Assembly (NCBI GenBank): GCA_902651635.1 | Contig: CACRSC010000093.1 | Location: 58,938 to 79,506 of the forward strand | Source: Mastigamoeba balamuthi | Taxonomy: Eukaryota; Evosea; Mastigamoebida; Mastigamoebidae | DNA: 20,569 nt | Direction: 5' to 3' | In this document: piece by piece, positions 10,401 through 19,000 of the stretch | Layout: every line of letters starts with the position of its first letter | Numbering within the stretch: position 1 is the stretch's first letter | Notes under the pieces: generated by a model | What the model was told of the DNA's origin: nothing | Database searches by the model: none | What the model saw: the letters and a program-made list of their open reading frames with translations, nothing else | Translations under genes and position numbers: made by a program

Positions 10401-12532
10401 AAGAAAAGTCTGCTCTCCGTAACCGGTCAAATGAATGACCCTATGCAGCTGGAGCCACAGTTCTGTCTCGCCAGCTCTGCCAACAACGAGGAGTTCTTCA
10501 TGAGGACAGTGCACAGGAGTACGGACGCCAGGCCCCTTTCCAAGACAGACCCCCGCGCAACTCGCGTACAGCAAGCCATTGGCTCGATCAAAGACCCTCA
10601 GAGCCGCACTGCAACTGTTCTGGTGGCGTGGGACTCGCCAGTGTCGTACCGCACTGTGCTGCACGATTCGAGGGTCACCGGTCTGCTGCGCGACTCGCAG
10701 ATCGATGTCGTCACTCGCACGACGACCAAGGCAGAGGCCGGCACAGCACAGTGGCTGCCAGCCGACGGCAACCTGAAGGACATCGACAGCGTCCACGCCT
10801 TCGCCACTGTCCGGTCCGTCGTCGACGCAGTGGAGCGCGTCCTGAGGGACATAGAGAGCATCGAGAAGGAGGAGTTCATGCAGGAGCTCGAGGCTCTGGA
10901 CGAGGGTCGCTGCAGCGATGTACTGGCGGAGAAGGACAAGGGGCTGCGGTGGCAGGTGGGCACGACGCTGCTGGTGGACACGCGGGCCAACGACGTGCAG
11001 CCGACATACAGCCGCGGCGCCAAGGGGCTGCTGTTCCCCGTGAGGAGCAGCATCGACCCCAATGCGCCACCGGTGTCGACGAGCAGGGCGTTCGAGGCGG
11101 TGGCGCACACGACGGGCTACGCGGTGCTGGACGCGCTGCGGCCGAGGTGGGCCGAGGGCATCAAGGAAACGCCCGAGGGGGCAGTCCTGCACGAGATGTT
11201 CGCGGACCTGGCGGGGCTGCTGGTGGGACTGGGGACTGCGGCGGTGAGCGGGGCCGTGGCTGCGCAGACTCGGGGCGACATGGACGCGGAGAGCATCACG
11301 CGGCGGCTTCAGGCCGGGATAGCGGACACGCTGGGGCTGAGCGGGATGCGCAGCGCGTGCAGCACGGCGACCGCGAAGGACGTGTGGTCGCCGCAGACGG
11401 GGAAGCTCCAGGAGGGCTCGAAGCGGTGGAGCAGCCGGGAGGTGTCGGCGATGATCACCAGCTCTGTGTGGGCCGCCATCGCCTCGGAGCTGGCCAGGCG
11501 CTGCTACAAGGCCGCGGATCAGCAGTCGGTGTCTGTTGCCGCAGAGGACCCCGCAGAGGTGCTGATCCAGCTGGCACAGCTGGCTCTGCGCGCCCTGATC
11601 GTGGCGTGCCTCAACCCAAAGTTCAAGGACGAGGCGCCGAAGCTCGTTGTTTTCTGCGACACCCTGGTGGTTCGTGTGCCACACACCTCTCACGCTCCTT
11701 GGCTTCATTCCATGTGACTTATATTTCGCCGATCCCACAGCAGCAGTACGGCTCCGGGGTCGGCAATACCGACAAGGCTCCCTCCCGCGGATTTGCTTCC
11801 TCCAAAGCTGTTTCCGCTCCCTCTCAAGACCCCGAGGCCGCGTTCGGCGTGGCTCTTCGGCGCGAGCTCCAGAGGCGCTTCCTGCTCTCCACCACGTGGT
11901 CAGTGCAGAGCCAGGACCAGTCTGATTATCTGAGCCTGAAGAAGGCCAGCATCGATCACACGAGCGCCACAGTCCGTGGATTCATGCTCCTCGCCAGCAG
12001 CCCCGCTACCAAGAAGTCTACTGATCCCCAGCAGCCAGCAAGCGACCAGCCGCAACCACCGGCGCCGTGTCAGAAGCAGCTTCGTGGCATGGCGGCAGCG
12101 CCACGCAGCAACGCCGCCAACGGCGTGGCCGGAGCGGGAGGGCCAGCGCGGAGGATGTGCGAGTGCATCGCGGTGGCCGCGGCGCAGGCGGCGAGGACAG
12201 TGGAGTGCCCCGTGAGCAGGCAGCTGTGGGCGACGCTGCGCACAGGGGCCCAGCAGGCCCTGGACGACACTGAGGACGAGGAGGGGGCGTGGGAGGCGCT
12301 GGTGGAGACGTGGGGGACAGTGGAGAGACAGGCAGCGGGGCAGGTGTTCGTGGACAGACGGATGTGGAGTGCCATTGTGGTGGAGGCGGCGGAGGAGGCT
12401 ACGGAGGAGGGGATCAGGGCGAGCGTGAGGAAGCTGGTGCTGTCGCTCGAGTACGTGACTGGCTGCTGCAAGGAGAGCCCCAGTCTCGCCCTTTGGAGGC
12501 GTGTTCTGGCCACGTACTCCAACACCAACTGA
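7407..12532 (+). CDS. Copy B: family member lacking the caspase p20 region
   Basis: Recoverable exons are 7407-7468, 7570-7991, 8079-11669 and 11741-12532. The 62-nt first exon has the same length and phase as that of copy C. Exon 2 is a beta-rich domain with a seven-Gln run. It ends at LLVGAD, the first strand of the caspase fold. From 8079 the sequence resumes at VARQAIELEP, a position far inside exon 4 of A and C. About 300 codons carrying the p20 domain are therefore absent. The phase also does not match: exon 2 ends in phase 1 while 8079 begins a codon. Downstream are the helical region, a p10-like segment with YGLFT near 10296, the DSPVSYRTVLHDS block, and the gluzincin-like domain with HTTGY (about 11106) and HEMFAD. 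Both the catalytic Glu and one zinc-binding His are replaced. The last exon has a longer, Ser/Ala-rich start than in A or C. It is either a broken gene or an assembly artefact. Confidence 0.7.
7469..7569 (+). other. Copy B intron 1
   Basis: Donor GTGCGTCC at 7469 is at phase 2, exactly as in copy C. Two acceptors keep the frame: CACACAG ending at 7569 and CTGAG ending at 7548. The first gives a better consensus and a protein length closer to A and C. A poly-T tract lies in the middle. Confidence 0.65.
7724..7744 (+). repeat. (CAG)7 trinucleotide repeat coding for Gln
   Basis: Seven perfect CAG units in the N-terminal domain of copy B encode seven glutamines in a loop between predicted beta strands. 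A and C do not have this tract at the equivalent position, though C has a short Q-run nearby. Confidence 0.9.
7992..8078 (+). other. Junction of copy B with missing p20 region and undetermined base
   Basis: Starts with GTGCGC, the expected donor of intron 2, and ends in a pyrimidine tract with CTTCTnAG, where n is at 8076. It resembles an intron. However, the exon that follows is not the expected exon 3 but an internal point of exon 4, and splicing does not keep the frame. The n may mark an assembly join. Confidence 0.5.
11670..11740 (+). other. Copy B intron 4 (71 nt)
   Basis: Starts GTTCGTG at 11670 after a GTG codon and ends CCCACAG at 11740, at the same position and phase (0) as in A and C. 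It contains a TGACTTAT branch-like sequence. Unspliced reading meets a stop at 11717. Confidence 0.85.
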
Positions 12533-13015
12533 AATGCCGGCCCTGGTGTGTGCGTTCCTGCTCATCGTATTCTGTCACACACAGTTGTCAGTAACACAAT
12601 CAGTTGAAGTGTTCTCCCATCGATCGTGTCTGCCTTGCTCATGCGAGTCTCAATCATCACCTTAGTACTCTCTGAACTGAAGAGCTTGTGAACATCGCCA
12701 ACAAGAACTCTACTGGCCTCCCAGTCCCGCAGGACTCAGTGAGATGAGGGGCAGTAGGTTGATGCAGACCTCAGCTGTTCTCCCCGCGTGGGTTATGGTT
12801 GATGAAGCAGTATCCAGGACTGTCCTTGCAATTTGTTTATGTTATTACGGTGATGTCACTCGGATTGAAACAGCATTCAAGATGGTGATTCATTCGCTGA
12901 ATCATTGGTTGATACAATCTTCCACAGAGTGCCTGCCAGTTGTACTTAAAGTGCATTCCATTTCGGCAGAGCACACCCACACCAAAGGCCTCAACACTGT
13001 AGCGTCTGCTCCTGC
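12533..13015. other. Spacer between copies B and C
   Basis: About 480 bp of lower-GC sequence holding the 3' flank of B and the promoter of C. No coding sequence is supported. It contains a 7-bp stem (TGATTCA/TGAATCA) with a 5-base loop at 12886-12904, directly followed by an inverted CCAAT box (ATTGG, 12903-12907), and the shared GTGCATT motif near the start of C. Confidence 0.55.
12950..12961 (+). promoter_or_regulatory. Shared upstream motif of copy C
   Basis: The sequence AGTGCATTCCAT matches the core GTGCATTYC of the elements upstream of A and B. It lies about 57 bp before the proposed start codon at 13016. The wider 20-bp identity seen between A and B is only partly kept here. Confidence 0.4.
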
Positions 13016-16000
13016 ATGGAGAATCCCCTCAACCACCCGCAGCTGTGGTCGTCCGTGGTCCTATCCCACTGGGCCCTGTGCGTCGCCCCCGCCCACATGT
13101 GCCAGTCTTCAGCTTTCAGCTTAGCTGTCTGCCTCGCCCTCCGCAGAGCGAGCCCCAACGCAACGGCAGACCGCTGGTACGTCCTGAGCGTTACCGTTGG
13201 CGCCCAGACGGCCTCCTCGGCAGCGAGGGCCCAGGACTCCACAATCGAGTGGGAGAACTTCGCAGTGGTGGTCCTTCCAGCCATCCTCGAGCAGCAGCAG
13301 CCCGACCAGCCCGTCTCGTTTGTTCTCCTCGACTGGTACAAGAACGCCGTCGTCGCAACCGCCACCCTCTCGGCCCTGAGCATCCAGAGTGCTGAGGCAG
13401 GGCTCCACCGCCAGGCGAACCTCTGGGACGCTCGGGACCCGAGTGCCACGTGGGGGACTCTGCGCTACGACGCCTCCAACACCCTCGACGCCCGCGAGTC
13501 GCCAGCATCGGGCCTCTTCGTCGGCATCGACAGTGCGGCTGCCTCTCTGCCTCTCTGCGTCTCCGCCCCCTCCGGTGCAGCCACGCCGCTCTGACAGCCG
13601 GCCGCCCGCATGGCCCTGCAGCGTACAGCACGGGGCAGTACCTCCGCGGGGCCTGCAACGACGCCCTGCGGATGGAGAGAGCCATCGGGCAGTTCCGCAA
13701 CTCGTGGAGCGCCTGGACCTCGAAGACGCTGCTCAACGAGAAGGCGACGCGCGAGGCCATCAGAAGCAACATCGCCGAGAAGGTCGCAGCGGCGGGCAGG
13801 GGCGGCGTGGTCCTCTTCTACTTCTCGGGCCTCGGGACCATCGAGACGCGGGCCAACTGGGGCACACCGGGCAAGATCTACACGAGCCTCTGTCCCTAGT
13901 GCGCCCCGCTCCTGCCCAAGCGCGACTCACCAGCGGATGTGCCAGCGACGCTCAAGCCAACGGGTTTCTGTCTCCCATCGAGTTCCATGACTTGCTGACG
14001 CCAGCGGTTAACAACGGGGTCACGGTGGTGATGATCCTCGACTGCTGCTTCACGGGAAACGAGAGCCTGAGCCCCTTGGGCCCAGGGGTGGCGGCTTCCG
14101 AGGAGCGCATCAAGTGCTGGCCCTGCTCCGAGGCACTGCGCCGCACATTCGAGAGAGTCCTGAAGGACAACCCCGCTCAGATCCTCGACTTCGCGCCACT
14201 GGCGACCTTTCTCAGCGGTCTGGACGTCTGGGAGAACATTCAGGCGCCGCCCGCTGCGCCGATTCAGGCACCGCCCGCTGCGCCGCAGGCACAAGGGCAC
14301 AGATCCCTGGACTTCACCAGCGGACCAGAGAGCATTTGTGTTGGTTCTGTGCTGGACACGCTGCACGTGGGTGTCAACCAGGTGGCCTCCGCCCACGACG
14401 TGGGTGCAGAGGGCGAGAGGTGGGTGGACATCGCCAGGGGTGCGCATGCCTTTGGGCAGGGCATCGTGGAGGCTGCCAAGAAGGCATCGGCCAGCCGCGA
14501 CGTGGCCCTCGACACGGCGGCCCTGCAGGCGCTCGAGTCGATGACGCGGGAGCAGTGGGCTGCGGTGGCGCGGCAGGCCATCGAGCTGGAGCCCCGCGGG
14601 ATGTGCGAGGTGCTGGACAGTGTGGCCGGGGGCCTCGACGCGAGCCCCGCCAGGAGGCACCTCCTCATGCGCAGCCTCTCCGACGCCGCCCTCGTCAACG
14701 CTCTCCTCGCCGCTGAGAGCAATTGGAGAGAGCACGAGGCAGCGCTAGTGCTGGATGCTGGGGGCGACAAAGAGAAGCTACGTGGAGCGCTGAAGGAACT
14801 GCCGTACCAGAGGAAGCTGCAGCTGCTGTACGCGCCACAGAGCATCACAGGGGGGTCCAAGGAGGTATCCGACAAGACAGCAGAGGAGACCGCCTCAAGG
14901 AGCTGGGAGCCGTGGGTAGGTGTGTTGAGCCAGATGCTCACACAGGCGCCAGACATCACCCGGTCTGTGCTGAGCAAGGCAATTGTTCGACAGGGTCTGC
15001 CTGCCAACAGCTATGACGAGATGTTGCATGCCATCAGTGAGAGACCAACGCCACTCCGTCCCATTGAAGGTGAAGCCGAGACCAGTGCGAGTATCAGCAT
15101 CTCGGATGTGCGCGTATCTGCTTCCGTGGCCTTCGCGGACTTTCTCGACCGTGCGGTGTCTGCATCACCGGAGGCCGTCCACAACGCTGTCCTCAGGGCC
15201 CTCTCGCCAGGGACTTTTCAGTGGCCCTCGCAGTACGGCTACAGAGACAACTGGCAAAGCTCAGGCGCCTCTGCCGAGACCGGCGTGCAGTGGACCACTC
15301 AACGCGACATCTGCAACACTGCTCTCGTTGCTGCGCTCTTCCACCCCGAAGGCAGCTGCGCTCAGAAACAGGTCTGGAACGAAGCCGCTCGCCTCAGTTT
15401 CACCAAGGCGATGGGAACTCTTCTCTCTCGTAATGACGGCAGCGTGTACTGTGCTGAGCACGCGCTGTCATTGTTGTCAGACGCGCAGCTGTGCAGCATC
15501 CTGTTCGACAGCGAGACTGTACCTCCGGATTCTGTTGACGTCCTCATCAAGGAGATGCAGTCTTCGTGGCTCCACGTGGTCGGAATGCTGGTGGGAGACA
15601 CAAGCGATGCTCCCTTAGTGATGAGGTCGATTATCGTGTCTGTTTGGGCCACGATTTGCGTTCCGCCAAGCACAGAGGCGGTGCACTACCATCAACTGAT
15701 GCTCAAGGCCCGTCAGGCAACGTGGTGTCGCTCTCTTCTCGACATAACGGAGCAGTACACACTGTCTGCTAAGCCACTTGAGCGCTTCATCGAGAGCATC
15801 GGTTTGGACGCACAGCAGATGAAGGAGCGCAGAATGTCCTTGTCGGACTTGGAGTGGCTGCACCTGCTGAGTGCCGTTGTGGAGGACGACGAAGTGGCAC
15901 TGCAGACTGTGGGAGATGTTCTGGGCCGTGTTGTGGGACGACGTGTCGACACAACAGAGCTCAGCGACGCTGATGGAGAGGGGCTGGCCGCACTCGTCCG

Positions 16001-18617
16001 CGAGGTCAGCGAGTCTGGCTACTCAAAGGTTCTCCAGGAGTTGTCAGAGAGAACGCCCTCTGCCACAGCGCGCGTGCTGGTGCAAGCCATGTCAGCCGGC
16101 GAGAGCAAGAGTAGTGCCTTTGTGGAGTACACTCGTTGTGGGCTGCAGGCAGAGGGCTGTCGGGGCCTATTGGACATCGTGTCTCAGGCAATATTAACGC
16201 TGCCCCACGTGATGCTACCGCTGATTAGCGCCGCGACTGAAAGAGAAATCGCGGATGAGTCAGCGCGCGAATGGTCAAAGCGGGCGGCCTGTGCTCGAGG
16301 TGTTGCCGAGGTGTCATTGCGACAGTGGCCTCAAAACCCAAATGATCGAGCGGACGGAAGAGCGAAGATGATGCTTCTCCAATCCTGCGGCCTGGGGCGG
16401 ATAAGCGCCGAGGGCGACGTAAGCTCCTTCGCAACGGACCCCGAACAGGGGGACTTCTCTGGACTGTTTACGATGGCGCTGTGCCGTGCGCTAAAAACAA
16501 AGGTTATCGAGTGTCCCGACCCATGGTACGGAACTATTCTGGAGGCCACGAATAGACAAATGGTTCAGAACTACATCCGACTGTACAACCGGAGAGAAGA
16601 CGTAGAGGCCGTGTTCTCTCCAGGATTCATGATAAACACAGTGTTTCTGCACAGCATCATCGGCGTTAGAGTACGGGAGGTACACTTCCGCAGTGCTCAA
16701 AAAACAGGCATCCCGAATGCGAGAATCATCTCATCTTTCGAGGCGATAGCTCGCGAAGATTGCACGGTTTTTGTCGCGTGGGACTCGCCAGTGTCGTACC
16801 GCACAGTGCTGCACGACTCGGTTATCAACGGAAAACTGTGCGACATGCAGATCCAAGTGGTTCCAGAGACTACAGCCAGGGCAGAGGCAAGCACAGCAAC
16901 GTGGCTGCCAGCCGACGGAAACCTCGCCGACATCGACAGCGTCCACGCCTTCGCCGCTGTCCGCTCTGTCGTCGACGCCATGGAGCGCGTCCTGCGGGGC
17001 ACAGCGGGCATCGACAAGGAGGAGTGCCTGCAGGAGCTCGAGGCCCTGGACGAGGGACGGAGCTGGGGAGAGAGGACCAGCAAGGGGCTGCGGTGGCAAG
17101 CGGGCCAGAGACTGGTGGTGGACACGCGGGCCACGGGGGTGACCCAGCCCATGTACAGCCGCCGCGCAGGGGCGCTGCTGTTCCCCCTCCTGCGCATCTC
17201 CGACGGCGGCGCGGCGGGAGCGGTGCCGACGAGCAGGTCGATGGAGGCGGTGGCGCACACGGCGGGCCACGCGGTGCTGGACGCGCTGCGGCCCAGGTGG
17301 GCCGAGGGCATCGAGGAGAGGCCCGAGGGGGGAGTGCTGCACGAGGTGTTTGCGGACCTGGTGGGGCTGCTGGTGGGGACTGGGACGGCAGCGGTGAGCG
17401 GGGCTGTGGCAGCGCAGACGCGGTGCGACGTGCGGGCAGCGAGAGTGGCGGGCCGGCAGGCGGCGTGGATGGCGGAGGCGGTGGGGCTGAGCGGGATGCG
17501 GAGCGCTCGCAGCACGCTGACCGCGCGGGACGTGTGGTGGCCCCAGACGGGGCTGCCCCGCCAGCGGGCCGGCGAGAGGCGGTGGAGCAGCCGGGAGGTG
17601 TCGGCCATGGTCACCAGCGCCGTGTGGGCCGCCGTCGCCTCGGAGCTGGCCAGGCGGTGCCGCAGGAGCAGGGCAGAGGGCAAGGAGGGCAAGGAGGGGA
17701 GGACAGGGCCTGCAGAGGAGCCCGCAGAGGTGCTGAGCCAGCTGGCCAAGCAGGCCCTGGCCGCCCTGGTCGCCGCGTGCATGCGCCCAGAGTTCAGGGA
17801 TGGGGCGCCGACACTCGTGGACTTCTGCGACGCGCTTGTGGTTCGTGTTCCACTCCTACCCCTCTTTATCTCTGCCTGCCTCCCTTTCACCGTCCTCCGT
17901 CCGGTTCGCTCTTCCCAGCAGTGCGATGGTTCCAAGGACGCGTTCAGAGAGGCCCTGCGCTGCGAACTGGAGAGGCGGTTCCTGCTGTCGTCGCAGTGGA
18001 AGCAGCCTTACCCTCGTCTGGAGAAGGGCAGCATCGAGCACACGAGCGCCACAGTCAGTGGCTTCCTGCTCCTCGCCAGCTCCAAGGACAAGACGTCCTC
18101 TGCGCCGAAGCAGCAGACACCCGTCGTCAAACAGCAACCCACCCCGGTGGACCGGACGCAGAGGCTCCTGAGCATGGCAGCACCCCGTGGCGCTGCCGCT
18201 GCCAACGTCGACGCCAGAGCGGGAGGGCCAGCGCGGAGGATGTGCGAGTGCATCGCGGTGGCCGCGGGGCAGGCGGGGAGGACAGTGGAGTGCCCCGTGA
18301 GCAGGCAGCTGTGGGCGACGCTGCGCACAGGGGCCCAGCAGGCTCTGGACGACACCGAGGACGAGGCGGGGGCGTGGGAGGCGCTGGTGGAGACGTGGGG
18401 ACGAGTGGAGAGGGAGGCAGCGGGGCAGGTGTTTGGGGAGAGGCGGATGTGGAGTGCCATTGTGGTGGAAGCGGCGGATGAGCCGACGGTGGAGGGCAGA
18501 AGGGCGAGCGTGAGGAAGCTGGTGCTGTCGCTCGAGTACGTGGTCGGCTGCTGCAACGAGAGCCCCAGCCTCGCCCTCTGGAGGCGTGTCCTCGCCTCAT
18601 TCTCCAACACCAATTAG
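13016..18617 (+). CDS. Copy C: giant caspase-like / gluzincin-like fusion protein, complete
   Basis: Join 13016-13077, 13147-13532, 13622-13898, 13946-17840, 17919-18617, giving 1772 residues with all phases consistent. Exon 2 encodes a beta-rich, possibly C2-like, domain. The caspase p20-like part begins LFVGIDTYSTGQYLRG and includes NDALRM, FYFSGLG (about 212-218), LCPYDA and DCCFTG (274-279). The expected catalytic His is Leu, while the Cys position is kept. A helical region of about 800 residues follows, then a p10-like segment with GLFTMAL near residue 1084. The gluzincin-like domain has HTAGH at 1346-1350 and HEVFAD from 1374, so the third-ligand Glu (1375) lies 25 residues after the second His. 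HExxH has Thr for the catalytic Glu. The last exon is the helical domain ending SNTN. No signal peptide is evident. An uninterrupted frame from 13389 overlaps most of this gene, but its N-terminal part is out of frame with the true exons. Confidence 0.85.
13078..13146 (+). other. Copy C intron 1 (69 nt, stop-free)
   Basis: Donor GTGCGTC at 13078, acceptor CTCCGCAG ending at 13146, phase 2. The length is a multiple of three and the intron has no in-frame stop, so retention would insert 23 residues. It was identified by matching donor, phase and exon-1 length with copy B. Confidence 0.75.
13533..13621 (+). other. Copy C intron 2 (89 nt)
   Basis: Donor GTGCGG at 13533 and acceptor CCCTGCAG ending at 13621, with a CTGAC branch-like site. 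Splicing makes GIDTYSTGQYLRGACND, a textbook beginning of a caspase fold. Reading through meets TGA. Confidence 0.85.
13899..13945 (+). other. Copy C intron 3 (47 nt)
   Basis: Donor GTGCGC at 13899 and acceptor TGCCAG ending at 13945. Splicing makes LCPYDA, aligned with LCPYDV of copy A. An acceptor at 13933 (35 nt) also keeps the frame but loses the PYD motif. This is shorter than the other introns, so the exact acceptor needs cDNA support. Confidence 0.65.
14238..14285 (+). repeat. 24-bp tandem duplication (QAPPAAPI)
   Basis: Two consecutive 24-bp units, 14238-14261 and 14262-14285, differ at one base and encode two Pro/Ala-rich octapeptides (QAPPAAP). They sit in the linker between the p20-like region and the helical region of copy C and are absent from A. 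Confidence 0.85.
17841..17918 (+). other. Copy C intron 4 (78 nt, stop-free)
   Basis: Starts GTTCGTG and ends TTCCCAG, with the same length and position as intron 4 of copy A (78 nt). Unlike A it has no in-frame stop and its length is a multiple of three, so retention would add 26 hydrophobic residues to the protein. By homology with A and B it is an intron. Confidence 0.85.
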
Positions 18618-19000
18618 GTCACCACCAATGTCTCTTTTCCCGACATTTGGAATCAACGTTAGTCCCACTATTCAACTCAAATGTATGCCATGCTGTGCGC
18701 GATCTGTCAAATGACCTTTCGAATTCCGAGACCTTGCGCGTGTTGTCGCATTGATAATTATTAAGTGGCCCCGCGCAACCGTACGATCAGCGAACACAGA
18801 ACAAACTCTATTGAAGCTTCCAGCAGTCAAAACATCATTCGAGCGAAAGGACTTGCGCCCTGGATCGTGGTTCTCTAATGAATGCACTCCCATCTTTTGA
18901 GCACACTACCTTTTGTGTCAGTTGGACGAGGTCTCGGAAAAGGGCGTGCTGGCTCTTTGGGTCCTTGGTCGTTTTTGGGCTGCCGCTCGCCGGCAGGGCG
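18618..19000. other. Convergent spacer between copies C and D
   Basis: About 380 bp between the two convergent stop codons, with lower GC. It holds the 3' flanks of both genes. A short GC hairpin (CTGCCG, loop CTCGC, CGGCAG) is at 18980-18996 next to the stop of D. A GTGCATTC match to the promoter motif occurs on the minus strand near 18880-18891, with no gene behind it. No AATAAA and no RNA gene was seen. Confidence 0.55.

Noticed and set aside
10281-11738. 485-codon antisense frame across copy B
   Set aside because: It is the shadow of a conserved sense exon, rich in Arg/His/Gly with no domain. The sense frame is conserved among paralogs.
13822-13830. Active caspase or metacaspase annotation
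   Set aside because: The SGHG histidine is Leu in both readable copies, so a catalytic annotation would be misleading.
13389-13898. Start of the 1742-codon uninterrupted frame within copy C
   Set aside because: Before intron 3 this frame is out of step with the exons that carry the beta and caspase motifs; it reads low-complexity Arg/Pro/Ser peptide. It is open only because of high GC.
772-18617. Large inverted repeat between A and C as a mobile element
   Set aside because: The similarity is confined to exons of homologous genes and fades in introns and spacers, as expected of paralogs. No terminal repeats or transposase are present.
18672-18893. 73-codon minus-strand frame with a GTGCATTC match near its start
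   Set aside because: No domain and no paralog. The motif match is partial and lies at the beginning of the frame, so coincidence is more likely.
18980-18996. GC hairpin as a terminator of copy D
   Set aside because: Stem of only six pairs, no U-run on the proper strand, and bacterial-type terminators are not expected in an intron-bearing genome.
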